DNA from: Thermoprotei archaeon
Lineage (GTDB): Archaea; Thermoproteota; Thermoprotei_A; Sulfolobales; Fervidicoccaceae
Assembly (NCBI GenBank): GCA_022759165.1
Contig: JAEMPT010000129.1
Location: forward strand, 1 to 22,318
Length of the DNA: 22,318 bases
Direction: 5' to 3'
Each line of letters starts with the position of its first letter. Within the stretch, counting starts at the first letter, position 1. Positions 13,967 through 22,060 of this stretch are shown in pieces. Below the pieces are notes generated by a model. The model did not search any database. It was given only the letters and a program-made list of their open reading frames with translations, and was not told the DNA's origin. The position numbers and the translations under genes are program-made.

Positions 13967-13994
13967 AGGAGTCACCCGTGGGGATCTTCTGCAC

Positions 13995-14612
13995 TCAGAT
14001 GGTGTCTATAACCCTTAATATTGACTCCGCCGCCTCCTTCACCTTGCCCCTCTCATTAAGCACATGAAGTACGCTTGCACCAACGAGGACTGCGCTCGAT
14101 AGCGCAGCGTACCTCGCTGAAGCGAGTAGCTCTTTTATCTCCTCGATACCCTTCTCCTGAATATCCTTTCTGTCCCTCGTCCTGTCCTCAGACTGTCTCC
14201 TGTATATCTCCTCTGGAGAAGCCTCTACAACTACTATAACGTCGGGGTTCAGCTCCGTAACAACGTGGCTTGGAAGCCCAGGCCATAGCCCTGACGATGT
14301 CTTCACTATAGCATGAGTATCAACGAGAACAATCCCTCCCTCGATTAGCTTTCTTCTTGCCTCCTCGGCAATGCTTCTCGCCGCCAAGCTCTGAAGCCTT
14401 ATCTGCACCCTATGAGGGAGCTTCCTTATCTGATCCCTGGAGCTAACCAGGCCCTCAGTAAGCGCTGTTTTAAGCATATAGTCCCCAAAATTCGCTATGA
14501 ATGATTGTATCCCTTTTACTTTCAATATGCTCGATAGTTCATTGATCACCGTAGTTTTCCCTACGCCTGGGATCCCCGTTACTATCAGGGTCTTTATGTT
14601 TGCCTTTTCCAT
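13995..14612 (-). CDS. adkA: Archaeal-type adenylate kinase
   Basis: The 205-residue protein is the archaeal AdkA type, unrelated in detail to bacterial Adk, catalysing AMP + ATP to 2 ADP. It begins TLIVTGIPGVGKTTV (P-loop about 13-20) and has FGDYMLKTALTEGLV, DQIRKLPHRVQIRLQ and VLVDTHAIVKTSSGLWPGLP, with an EDRTRDR lid region. Its position directly after secY is conserved in archaea and bacteria, although the proteins differ. Confidence 0.94.
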   Translation of the reverse strand: MEKANIKTLIVTGIPGVGKTTVINELSSILKVKGIQSFIANFGDYMLKTALTEGLVSSRDQIRKLPHRVQIRLQSLAARSIAEEARRKLIEGGIVLVDTHAIVKTSSGLWPGLPSHVVTELNPDVIVVVEASPEEIYRRQSEDRTRDRKDIQEKGIEEIKELLASARYAALSSAVLVGASVLHVLNERGKVKEAAESILRVIDTI

Positions 14613-14656
14613 ATAGGCTCCTCTCCAGTTACTAAATTGAAAAAGAAAAAGCGCGA

Positions 14657-16042
14657 TTACTCTCCCATTATCCTGCTCAGTATCGGGTATGCTTCCAGCG
14701 CCCTTTCCCTGGCTATCATAGCGTAATACTGGTTGATTATACCGACGGCGAGCAGGATCCCTGTCCCAGAACCATAAGCGCCGAAGAGATCCGCTACTAT
14801 GGCAATAACTGCTACTATTAGGCTGCTGAGCACTGTTAGCGGATATATGTACTTGGCAAGCATCCTTTCGAATACCTTCGGGTTCCTCCTAACCCCCGGT
14901 ATGTCTAGGTCTCCCTTTATCAGCCTATCCGCCTGCTCAGATGGACCGAGCCCAGCTATCTCCACCCACATATATCCGAACAATACAGAAAGCAAAAGCC
15001 ATGAAACGGAGAAAATAGCTAACCTCACGGGGTCAGCGATTGCAGAGACAAATCCTCTTGGTGGGCTGAAATAGTATGTCGCTGACTTCAATATCTCATA
15101 TCCAATATTCGAAGTACCGGATATCGAGGCTAGGGCATTGGTGAACAGCTGCAGATCAGAGACGATTATTCCTATCAGTAGGATGGGGATGTTAGTAACG
15201 TAGAGGAACTGCAAAGGTATCTTGCTTCTTATCCCTCCATACTTCTGCGCCGTTACAGGTACCTCAACCCTCATTCCCTGCAAGTAAACCAGTATGATTA
15301 TCGCTACTATCGTCGCTACTAATCCTACTAGATCAGGGAACCCGTTTCTGACAACTATGCTGGTCAAGTTACCCTGAGAGCTCGCCTGTATTAAATATGG
15401 CACGAATCCTACCTGTTGGGAATACATCGGTGTGTACCCGAAAAGGTCCCAAAACATGGTCTTCGCTACACCAGCCAATATGAAAAGGCTGATGGCGCTC
15501 CCAACTCCCCAGCCCTTTTGCAACATCTCATCGAATACCATGACGAGGTAAGTTGCGAATGTGAGCTGGAGAAGGACGCCTATCCTTATAGCCCATGAGG
15601 CTTCGGATCCTGTTATTGGGTTTCCAACGTAAGGCCAATATCTGCTTGCTAGGACATAAGCGAGAGCTTCGAATACACCGAAGAGAAGAGAGAGTGTCTT
15701 CTGCGCCTGCGTGAATAGTTTCCTGTCATCAGGATCGCTGAGATCCAGATCTATGAGCTTCGCGCCGACCAAAATTTGCAGTATGAGACCCCCGGTTACA
15801 ATAGGACCTATACCGAGCTCCATTAATGTACCAACGTTAGCGGCGAAAAGGATCTGGAAAAGCGAGATCTGAGACTGTTGAGATACTGTGACGCCGTAAA
15901 GCGGCGTATCCGCCATTATTAAATAAAGCACTAAGACGGCCCCAGTTATGAGGAGCCTTCTAGATAGGCTCTGCTTCCTGGCCGGTTTCTTTACTGTTGG
16001 AAAATAACTAGCCATTGAAGCCAAAACGTTTAGAATCCCCAT
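14657..16042 (-). CDS. secY: Protein translocase subunit SecY
   Basis: About 461 residues with ten membrane segments, the normal size for archaeal SecY (Sec61 alpha). This is the channel that exports and inserts proteins. Recognisable parts include the N-terminal LASMASYFPTVKKP amphipathic stretch, the plug region TPLYGVTVSQQSQISLFQI, the motif GIGPIVTGGLILQILVGAKLI, and the conserved VPVTAQKYGGIRSKIPLQFLYVTNIPIL loop, with ISGTSNIGYEI later. The ATG at 16042 follows an in-frame TTG at 16045; no strong ribosome site separates the two. It follows uL15 by 16 bases, the typical spc-operon position. Confidence 0.95.
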   Translation of the reverse strand: MGILNVLASMASYFPTVKKPARKQSLSRRLLITGAVLVLYLIMADTPLYGVTVSQQSQISLFQILFAANVGTLMELGIGPIVTGGLILQILVGAKLIDLDLSDPDDRKLFTQAQKTLSLLFGVFEALAYVLASRYWPYVGNPITGSEASWAIRIGVLLQLTFATYLVMVFDEMLQKGWGVGSAISLFILAGVAKTMFWDLFGYTPMYSQQVGFVPYLIQASSQGNLTSIVVRNGFPDLVGLVATIVAIIILVYLQGMRVEVPVTAQKYGGIRSKIPLQFLYVTNIPILLIGIIVSDLQLFTNALASISGTSNIGYEILKSATYYFSPPRGFVSAIADPVRLAIFSVSWLLLSVLFGYMWVEIAGLGPSEQADRLIKGDLDIPGVRRNPKVFERMLAKYIYPLTVLSSLIVAVIAIVADLFGAYGSGTGILLAVGIINQYYAMIARERALEAYPILSRIMGE

Positions 16043-16058
16043 CAAGGCACACGCTCAT

Positions 16059-16517
16059 TCATTGTTCGCTATTTTCCTGTAGAACCTGCACTTCTCCACC
16101 CGAGCTTTTTATCTTCTCAACTGCCTTTTCGCTAGCCCTCTCTACAATCACCTTGACGGGAACGGTTATCCTACCTGAACCCAGCAATTTCCTTATCCCC
16201 ATACTGCCAAGGTCTATCACATATCTGTTTCCTTCCATTTGTACGAACTCTGCCTTACCTTCTAGGAGCATTTCCTCCAACTGCGAGAGGTTTATGCTTT
16301 GCTGAGGCTCTTTCTTTTCATAAGGGCTGGTGAATCCATGCTTACCTATCCACCCGGGCGCATATTTCTTCATCCAGCTCTCCTTATGCTTCAGCATTCC
16401 CGCGGCTCCTCTTCCACCCTTTGATCCCTTCTTTCTGTGTTGCCCGATTCTACCCCATCCCATCGTCCTAGTCCTTCCCCTGAGCTTCCTGACCTTTCTC
16501 CTGAACCTGACCACCAT
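16059..16517 (-). CDS. rpl15: Ribosomal protein uL15
   Basis: The 152-residue uL15 is a large-subunit protein. It has the basic Gly-rich N-terminus typical of the family (VRKLRGRTRTMGWGRIGQHR, then GSKGGRGAAGMLKHK) and the archaeal/eukaryotic WIGKHGF block. The C-terminal domain carries ITVPVKVIVERASEKAVEKI. Length is normal, and the gene sits 13 bases after uL30. Confidence 0.96.
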   Translation of the reverse strand: MVVRFRRKVRKLRGRTRTMGWGRIGQHRKKGSKGGRGAAGMLKHKESWMKKYAPGWIGKHGFTSPYEKKEPQQSINLSQLEEMLLEGKAEFVQMEGNRYVIDLGSMGIRKLLGSGRITVPVKVIVERASEKAVEKIKSSGGEVQVLQENSEQ

Positions 16518-16530
16518 CGGATACCACCTA

Positions 16531-17040
16531 TCAAATCATTTTCAATATTAGGTCGTTTATCGCCTCTCCCCTGTAACCGAGTTCACCGCCGTTCTCGTAT
16601 GTCCTTCTTGTACTCTTCTTGAATCCTCCCTTCGGGGGATGTAATCTGAAAACGGGCTTTATTTTCTCCTGTTTATGAAGGACGATCTCCCCCCTGTATA
16701 TCTTTGAGGCGAGATCAGCTACAGACTCAACGTTGAAGAGCTGCTTCACGACCTCATCGTTAAGCCTCTTCCTTCCTGGAAGCCTGCCACGTTTCCTCAG
16801 GATTTTTTCCAAAGTGGGCTCGCTTACCTCGCCCCATGTAACTAAATGCTTCACCTTGTCTAGCATCCCATCCAAGCCAGAGAGATCGGCAGGATAAATT
16901 GCCATGCTGTACTTTCTCCGCAGATTCAGCATCTGTAGAGTCCTTTCCTCTTCTTCCTTTACATTCACCCTTCCCTTCAACCTAATTATCGCTATGATTT
17001 TGCCCTTTTTCTGTTGGAGAGCGCCGCTCTCAGCTTCCAT
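16531..17040 (-). CDS. rpl30: Ribosomal protein uL30
   Basis: With the ATG at 17040 the protein is 169 residues, an archaeal uL30 with the long C-terminal extension found in archaea and eukaryotes. IIAIIRLKGRVNVKEEEERTL matches the domain start, and FRLHPPKGGFKKSTRRTY and LGYRGEAINDLI match the C-terminal part. The start at 17040 is chosen since AGGGGACAAGTA precedes it and it removes a 20-base overlap with uS5; the open frame to 17073 would add 11 residues. Confidence 0.95.
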   Translation of the reverse strand: MEAESGALQQKKGKIIAIIRLKGRVNVKEEEERTLQMLNLRRKYSMAIYPADLSGLDGMLDKVKHLVTWGEVSEPTLEKILRKRGRLPGRKRLNDEVVKQLFNVESVADLASKIYRGEIVLHKQEKIKPVFRLHPPKGGFKKSTRRTYENGGELGYRGEAINDLILKMI

Positions 17041-17053
17041 TACTTGTCCCCTC

Positions 17054-17710
17054 TTACCTCCTCCAATCCTCAACGGTGACGAACTTATAAGTGTTCTTTA
17101 AAGCGTTATAGGTTGCCTTCGCAAAGTTATACGTTGACCTAGTTTCTCCGAACGTCCTTGACCAAACATCCTTTACTCCGGCTAGCCTGAGAACCGTCTT
17201 TGCTATGTCTCCTGCCACCAGCCCTGTTCCCTTAGGAGCAGGGTATAGGATCATTTCTACGCTGCCGCTTTTTCCTATGGTCTTGAACGGGACGCTGTGG
17301 GATGTCCCGCACAAACACTCCCAGCTACCACATCCTCTCCTCACTGGCACTATATTTAGCTTAGCGTTCACTATTGCCTTTTCTATAGAGAACCTCAATT
17401 GCTTTGCCTTCCCTGTGCCTATTCCTATGAAGCCATCGCCATTTCCTATTACCACAACCGTTTTGAACCTGGAAAGCTCTCCAGCATCGGTCTGCTTCTG
17501 CACTATACCAACATCTATTACCTCATGCTGAAGGTTAGGAAGTAGGAAGTCTACTATCTCAGGCTCAAGTATCGGGAGGTTTTGCTCGAACAGCTCCTTT
17601 AGGCTTGTAATCTTACCATCCTTAACCATTCTTCCGACTTTTGTCCTTGGAACCCATTCCTCTAGCGATACCTTTTCCCCTTCTACTGCCACTTCGCTCA
17701 CTCCCCTCAT
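17054..17710 (-). CDS. rps5: Ribosomal protein uS5
   Basis: The 218-residue uS5 is a small-subunit protein. It has the archaeal N-terminus (EEWVPRTKVGRMVKDGKIT), the RNA-binding block SRFKTVVVIGNGDGFIGIGTGKAKQ, the archaeal/eukaryotic Cys-rich VRRGCGSWECLC loop and the GTGLVAGDIAKTVLRLAGVKDVWS motif of the second domain. It starts within the last bases of uL18 (four-base overlap), showing translational coupling. Confidence 0.96.
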   Translation of the reverse strand: MRGVSEVAVEGEKVSLEEWVPRTKVGRMVKDGKITSLKELFEQNLPILEPEIVDFLLPNLQHEVIDVGIVQKQTDAGELSRFKTVVVIGNGDGFIGIGTGKAKQLRFSIEKAIVNAKLNIVPVRRGCGSWECLCGTSHSVPFKTIGKSGSVEMILYPAPKGTGLVAGDIAKTVLRLAGVKDVWSRTFGETRSTYNFAKATYNALKNTYKFVTVEDWRR

Positions 17711-18297
17711 TTGCTCTCCTTTATCCTTTTGAGTACCTCTTCAAAGTGGATTGGATAATTTTCCGGTTCTAATCCTCTCTTCAAAAGGAGAGAGAACTGC
17801 TTCTGGTACCTCTCAGGGGAGGTCTCCTTCAAGCTCTTCGCATAGCTCGCCACGTGCTCTCCCCTTATTCTTTCCTCGCTCGGAAAAACTTCCTCAGAGA
17901 CCGGAACTTTTAATCCAGCATCAACGGCACCCTTTAAAAGCGCGAAAATTCTCGCCTCTTTCACCGGAGACCTCAAACCTATGTCAGGCACGGCACTACC
18001 TATCCCCTTTTCCAGGGCTCTTTTCCCCAGTAAATAGCCCGTCAAATAGGCAGCCATCGTAGAGTTAAAGGAACCGAGCCATCCGAACTTCTTCCCAAGC
18101 TCTATGCTGTGCGCCGATACTTTCACGATGTCTCCCTTAGGATCAAAATCCACGATCTTTCCTTCAATATATTTGTTTGTTCTTCTCACGACTAACCTAG
18201 TCTTCCTAGAAAGAACCTGAATATACCTCTTTCTATAGTTAGTCTTTCCTTCCCTTCTCCTCTTCCTAGCGACTTTATACTTTGCTCCGCCTACCAT
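17707..18297 (-). CDS. rpl18: Ribosomal protein uL18
   Basis: The 196-residue uL18 binds 5S rRNA together with uL5. It has YKVARKRRREGKTNYRKR, then SRKTRLVVRRTNKYI, the GSFNSTMAAYLTGYLLGKRAL helix and PDIGLRSPVKEARIFALLKGAVDAG, all standard for the archaeal form with its C-terminal extension. It follows eL19 by eight bases and overlaps uS5 by four. Confidence 0.96.
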   Translation of the reverse strand: MVGGAKYKVARKRRREGKTNYRKRYIQVLSRKTRLVVRRTNKYIEGKIVDFDPKGDIVKVSAHSIELGKKFGWLGSFNSTMAAYLTGYLLGKRALEKGIGSAVPDIGLRSPVKEARIFALLKGAVDAGLKVPVSEEVFPSEERIRGEHVASYAKSLKETSPERYQKQFSLLLKRGLEPENYPIHFEEVLKRIKESK

Positions 18298-18305
18298 TTT
18301 TAGCT

Positions 18306-18767
18306 TTACCTCCTAGCCGTAGACGCTTCCTTTTCTAAATGCGCCCTAAGAGTGGAGAGTGAATTGAAAGCTCCTCCCTTGGCCAATGCGTAGTATCTTC
18401 TGTAAGTCTTTGCATCGATGACTTTCTTATCACGCAGATATTTTAGGTACCTTCTCATCTTTCTTATCCTGTTTACCCAAGCTTCCTTTGGCTCAGACCT
18501 TGCCTTCTTATTGCCCTTTCTTGAGCCGTAACCTCTTCTCTCGCTCTTTGACTTGCTCTTAAGCCTCCTCCACCTTCCCCTGCTGTTCTTCTTAATAGGT
18601 ACGGCAACTATTATCCCCTGCTTTATTAATTTCTTTATATCGTCCAACGTGATGGCGGATTCGACCTCTTCGAGTTCTTCATCCTTAGTAGCCTTTATCC
18701 TAACCCTTGAGACGCCCACGCCTAGGACCTTAGCTGCTAACCTCTTTTGGAGCGTAAAGTCACTCAA
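18306..18767 (-). CDS. rpl19e: Ribosomal protein eL19
   Basis: The protein is 153 residues when started at the TTG 18767, beginning (M)SDFTLQKRLAAKVLGVG as eL19 normally does. It has the long basic helix region (GRWRRLKSKSKSERRGYGSRKG, WVNRIRKMRRYLKYLRD, YRRYYALAKGGAFNS). GGAGG nine bases before this TTG decides the start; the ATG at 18788 would put seven odd Arg-rich residues in front and overlap eL32 by 29 bases instead of eight. Confidence 0.94.
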   Translation of the reverse strand: MSDFTLQKRLAAKVLGVGVSRVRIKATKDEELEEVESAITLDDIKKLIKQGIIVAVPIKKNSRGRWRRLKSKSKSERRGYGSRKGNKKARSEPKEAWVNRIRKMRRYLKYLRDKKVIDAKTYRRYYALAKGGAFNSLSTLRAHLEKEASTARR

Positions 18768-19152
18768 CCTCCTTCGCCTCCACCTCATTAGCTATTCTGA
18801 AGCCCTTTTCTTTGAGGGATTTTACCAGTTCTAGCTTCTTTCTTAGACCTACCCTCTTGCTTATATAAACTATATGCTTCTTCGGATCTAGCTTCTCTAT
18901 TTGTGATTTATTCTCCACAACTATCGGACGCAACCCTGAAGGATGAAGGCCCCTTATGATCTCTGGGTTCTTATAGCCTATCTCTACGGTTGGAGGGGTA
19001 CCCTTTAGCTTGCGCCTCATAGGATTATCGATCCCTTTTGGCTTCCTCCAACTGTCTCTGTTTTTGAACTTAGCGAATTCATGAAACAACCTTCTGTGGA
19101 ATTGGGGTTTGCTCTTTTTAAGCCTCTGCATTAACCTCTTCATTTCACTCAT
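18760..19152 (-). CDS. rpl32e: Ribosomal protein eL32
   Basis: This eL32 of about 130 residues shows the family core: FHRRLFHEFAKFKNRDSWRKPKGIDNPMRRK, then PPTVEIGYKNPEIIRGLHPSGL and HIVYISKRVGLRKKLELV. The ATG at 19152 is preferred with AGGTGG seven bases upstream; a TTG two codons earlier overlaps the uL6 stop. Its last codons contain the eL19 ribosome site. Confidence 0.95.
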   Translation of the reverse strand: MSEMKRLMQRLKKSKPQFHRRLFHEFAKFKNRDSWRKPKGIDNPMRRKLKGTPPTVEIGYKNPEIIRGLHPSGLRPIVVENKSQIEKLDPKKHIVYISKRVGLRKKLELVKSLKEKGFRIANEVEAKEVE

Positions 19153-19154
19153 CG

Positions 19155-19697
19155 TCAACCACCTTTCTCATAAATGTATATTCCATCCATGAATACCCTT
19201 CTATCGAACTCGCTTATTTTGGTCGCCGCCTCTATATTTGCGGCAGTCTGTCCTACAGCTTCAATATCGATGCCCTCTACTGTTATGTCCTCCTTGGTAG
19301 CTTTCACAGTTACACCGGGGAATATCTTCGCTACTCTGGGCGACTTTTCCCCTAGGAAGTTCCTTATTAGAACTTTGTCACCTTTCACTTCTACGGATAT
19401 TGGGAAATGCGAAAATACTATCTTTAGTTTGTAAGTAAATCCGTTCCTAACGCCATCTATCATATTCTGAATATGCGATGCGATAGTTCCAACTAAGGCC
19501 TTTTTCCTTCTGTTAGCGAAATTGGCCTCTACCATTACTTTATTCTCAACTATACTGATAGAAACCCCGATAGCGTGAGAAAAGTCCCTCTCTATGGTTC
19601 CTTTCGGACCACTTACCGATACTCTTTTGCCCTCTACGCTAACCTTTATGCCTTCAGGAATTTCGACTGTTCTACTATATTTTATTGCCTTGACCAA
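19155..19697 (-). CDS. rpl6: Ribosomal protein uL6
   Basis: The 180-residue uL6 has two repeated alpha-beta domains. The first contains VEIPEGIKVSVEGKRVSVSGPKGTIERDFSH-type strands, the second FSHFPISVEVKGDKVLIRNFLGEKSPR and then DITVEGIDIEAVGQTAANIEA, the rRNA-binding part. Length and motifs are normal for archaea. It lies 16 bases after uS8. Confidence 0.96.
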   Translation of the reverse strand: MVKAIKYSRTVEIPEGIKVSVEGKRVSVSGPKGTIERDFSHAIGVSISIVENKVMVEANFANRRKKALVGTIASHIQNMIDGVRNGFTYKLKIVFSHFPISVEVKGDKVLIRNFLGEKSPRVAKIFPGVTVKATKEDITVEGIDIEAVGQTAANIEAATKISEFDRRVFMDGIYIYEKGG

Positions 19698-19713
19698 CGC
19701 GGCTCCCCTCAGT

Positions 19714-20115
19714 TCAATAAACGTAACCCAGAAGGACTCCTCCTGTTCCTTTTTCCAGGGCCTCCTTAGCCGTCATTATACCCATAGGAGTGGAAATTAT
19801 CAATATACCTATTTCCTTTGAAGGAAGTTTCTTCTTTATCCAATGCGGGAGGCTAGTGAGCTCGTCTTTCTTAATGCTGTATCTAGGCTTTATAGCTGCA
19901 GCTTTGTTTATCCTCCCCAAAAGTTGAACTTTTACCTTCCCCTGCCTACCATCGTCTATATATTCTATCTCTCCTACATACCCCTCTCTCTGAAGCAATC
20001 TCAGCACTTCGATTATCATTCTAGAGGCGGGTGCAATGATTGCCTCCTTCTTCGCCCTTCTTTCACAATTAGTTATCGAATTCAAAGCATTAGACAGCGG
20101 ATCTACAACTACCAT
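19714..20115 (-). CDS. rps8: Ribosomal protein uS8
   Basis: Begun at the ATG 20115 the protein is 133 residues, MVVVDPLSNALNSITNCERR, as in other archaea. It includes YVGEIEYIDDGRQGKVKVQLLGRINK and the C-terminal IGILIISTPMGIMTAKEA, with the conserved Ser-Thr block of uS8 that binds helix 21 of 16S rRNA. A GTG four codons upstream is in frame, but GGGGTG lies before the ATG as its ribosome site. Confidence 0.95.
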   Translation of the reverse strand: MVVVDPLSNALNSITNCERRAKKEAIIAPASRMIIEVLRLLQREGYVGEIEYIDDGRQGKVKVQLLGRINKAAAIKPRYSIKKDELTSLPHWIKKKLPSKEIGILIISTPMGIMTAKEALEKGTGGVLLGYVY

Positions 20116-20130
20116 TTTTGGAGGCACCCC

Positions 20131-20295
20131 TTAACTATATTTTTTGAACCCCATTTCATAGGCAACTTCCCGGAAGCATTGTCTGCAGAGATAGATGTTA
20201 TACCGCCTTATAACGCCTCTCCTAGATCCACACCTTTGGCACCTGATTACAGCTTTCCCATATTTTCTTTCTCTCGGTGTAACATACTTTGTCAA
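20131..20295 (-). CDS. rps14: Ribosomal protein uS14 (zinc-binding, 54 residues)
   Basis: This small gene between uL5 and uS8 encodes MTKYVTPRERKYGKAVIRC and onward, with two CxxC pairs (Cys19/22 and Cys37/40) in CQRC and CRQC that form the zinc knuckle, then FREVAYEMGFKKYS at the end. The 54-residue length is exactly that of archaeal uS14. The start is a TTG with GAGGTGA six bases upstream; a GTG three codons earlier is in frame but lies within that ribosome site. It ends 15 bases before uS8. Confidence 0.95.
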   Translation of the reverse strand: MTKYVTPRERKYGKAVIRCQRCGSRRGVIRRYNIYLCRQCFREVAYEMGFKKYS

Positions 20296-20308
20296 ATTGT
20301 TCACCTCA

Positions 20309-20881
20309 TTATACTATTTTTACATTATAATGGTATACCAAGTAGGCCACCGCCTCGTCTCTATTGACCCTGTGCCTCCTTGGGATCCTTTTGGCCTTTT
20401 TTATCTTTCTCCTTATAATTCTGTATCCAGGCCGCTCGATAGTTATGCTTACATCCATTCCAAATACCCCTATCTCTGGGTCGTACCTAACGCCTGGAAT
20501 GCTTATGTGCTCCTTTATCCCAAACGATACATTGCCATAATCATCGAAACTGGAATACTTGATCTTATTCCCTACAGCTTCAAGAGCTTTCCTTAAGAAT
20601 GCCTCCGCTTTCTCTCCCTTAAGAGTAACTGATACCGCTATGTTTTCGCCTTTCCTTATACCGAAATCTCTGATGGTTTTTTTAGCCTTTCTGTAGCTCG
20701 GCTCCTGACCAGTTATCTCTTTAAGCACCTGCGCTATCTTCGCTAGCCTTTCCCCTCCTTGTCCCAGGCTTACGTTTACAGTTACTTTTGTCATTCTTGG
20801 CTTCGTCATTGGAGCCTTTTCCCATTTCTCGACTATTGCGGATATCCTTTCATTCAAGTTATGCGATAATAATTCTGTCAC
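20309..20881 (-). CDS. rpl5: Ribosomal protein uL5
   Basis: The 190-residue uL5 is a 5S rRNA-binding protein of the central protuberance. It has the archaeal core KVTVNVSLGQGGERLAKI, then ITGQEPSYRKAKKTIRDFGIRKGE, and IKEHISIPGVRYDPEIGVFGMDVSI near 130-155, ending in a basic tail. The length is typical. Spacing to eS4 is 13 bases. Confidence 0.96.
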   Translation of the reverse strand: MTELLSHNLNERISAIVEKWEKAPMTKPRMTKVTVNVSLGQGGERLAKIAQVLKEITGQEPSYRKAKKTIRDFGIRKGENIAVSVTLKGEKAEAFLRKALEAVGNKIKYSSFDDYGNVSFGIKEHISIPGVRYDPEIGVFGMDVSITIERPGYRIIRRKIKKAKRIPRRHRVNRDEAVAYLVYHYNVKIV

Positions 20882-20894
20882 TGAAAATCACCTT

Positions 20895-21635
20895 TCACAG
20901 CTTAATGACTGGTGTATCTTTACCTACTACATACACGTAGTTTAAGCTTGTTTGAACGAGTGAAGAATCGTCCTTCTTTATTGTAACGAGGCTGGAGCTT
21001 TTCCTTGCGCCTTTCCTTATCTCCGCTATCCTACCTCTCGTCCCTACGTTCTTTCCACCCATTACAACTACATAGGCTCCCTCTGCTAGCGGGAGGTAGT
21101 CGATGATCTCCATCTCTGGTACTTTAACCAGGATTGTTGAAAACGTGCTTATCTGTCCCGTAAATGGAAGCTGAGATTCTTTAGGGACCAGAATATTGCT
21201 GCCATCAAATAAGTTAAGCTGAATTACCCCTCCCCTTATTGTAGTTTTATTTTCTATTCTCAAGGGCTTAACCTTGGACTCCCCCTCTTCTATCTCGATT
21301 GGCTTCATGAAATCCTTCTCGTCTGGTACGATTCGATAATATTTTTTCGCAGGGACTATCTCAATAACGTCCATTATTCCAATAGGGAATCTGTAGTCTC
21401 TTCTTATCCTTCCATCTACCTTTACAAGACCCTTTGAAAGAACCTTGCGCACCTCCCTCCCGGTTGATGCCAGCTTCATTACATCCCTTATCAGCATACC
21501 AAGAGGAATTGCCCTTTCTATTGGATGGGGACCCGGTCCTGGCTTTATTGCCCAATGCCGTTCCTTCAAGCTTATAGGCCAAAATGTTGGGACCTCGTAA
21601 CTCCTAAGATGCTTGCTTCCTCCCATCTTTGTCAC
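20895..21635 (-). CDS. rps4e: Ribosomal protein eS4
   Basis: The 246-residue eS4 is a small-subunit protein found only in archaea and eukaryotes. It starts MGGSKHLRSYEVPTFWPI (after three residues from the GTG), carries an S4-like RNA-binding region (GMLIRDVMKLASTGREVRKVL, then KVDGRIRRDYRFPIG) and a KOW segment GAYVVVMGGKNVGTRGRIAEI. The GTG at 21635 has GGTGA seven bases upstream and overlaps the uL24 stop by four bases; the ATG at 21626 is an alternative. Confidence 0.96.
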   Translation of the reverse strand: MTKMGGSKHLRSYEVPTFWPISLKERHWAIKPGPGPHPIERAIPLGMLIRDVMKLASTGREVRKVLSKGLVKVDGRIRRDYRFPIGIMDVIEIVPAKKYYRIVPDEKDFMKPIEIEEGESKVKPLRIENKTTIRGGVIQLNLFDGSNILVPKESQLPFTGQISTFSTILVKVPEMEIIDYLPLAEGAYVVVMGGKNVGTRGRIAEIRKGARKSSSLVTIKKDDSSLVQTSLNYVYVVGKDTPVIKL

Positions 21636-22045
21636 TGCTTTTCACCTTCCTTCTTTTCCTCTTCAGCCTCAACAGGCCTACCAGAGGCTCTTTCAATCAT
21701 CGCCTTCCTTTCTTTATCTTTTAGGTCCAATTTTGTGATCACGACCTTACTCGCATGTATAGGAATAAATGTAGGAGTTCCGTTTGCTTTCTCTCTCGTT
21801 AGTCCTTCAATGAAAACCCATCCCTTTCCCCTATTGACCCTTGTAACTTTGCCTTCTTTGCCGGCATTATCTCCTCTTACAACCTTAACGGTGTCTCCTG
21901 CCTTAACAGGCAAGCTCCTCACATTGTACTTGTTCCTCAACTCTTCAGACAAAGGGGCTGATATAACCTTCTTTCTCAAATGCTTAGGCATGTTGAAAAG
22001 GCTTTTCCTTTGCTTTTTAGGATGTATGCTACTCGTAATTGACAT
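21632..22045 (-). CDS. rpl24: Ribosomal protein uL24
   Basis: The 137-residue uL24 is an assembly-initiating large-subunit protein. It contains the archaeal N-terminus HPKKQRKSLFNMPKHLRKK, the KOW motif PVKAGDTVKVVRGDNAGKEGKVTRVN (about 47-72), then IPIHASKVVITKLDL and an acidic Glu/Lys-rich tail. It lies 15 bases after uL14 and overlaps eS4 by four. Confidence 0.96.
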   Translation of the reverse strand: MSITSSIHPKKQRKSLFNMPKHLRKKVISAPLSEELRNKYNVRSLPVKAGDTVKVVRGDNAGKEGKVTRVNRGKGWVFIEGLTREKANGTPTFIPIHASKVVITKLDLKDKERKAMIERASGRPVEAEEEKKEGEKQ

Positions 22046-22060
22046 CTTTTTTTCACCCCA

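Noticed and set aside
18760..18788. Arg-rich N-terminal extension of eL19
   Set aside because: A GGAGG ribosome site sits inside the supposed extension and the family N-terminus begins at the downstream TTG.
20183..20367. Plus-strand frames across the uL5-uS8 gap
   Set aside because: They are antisense to uS14, which has an exact-length zinc-knuckle translation on the minus strand.
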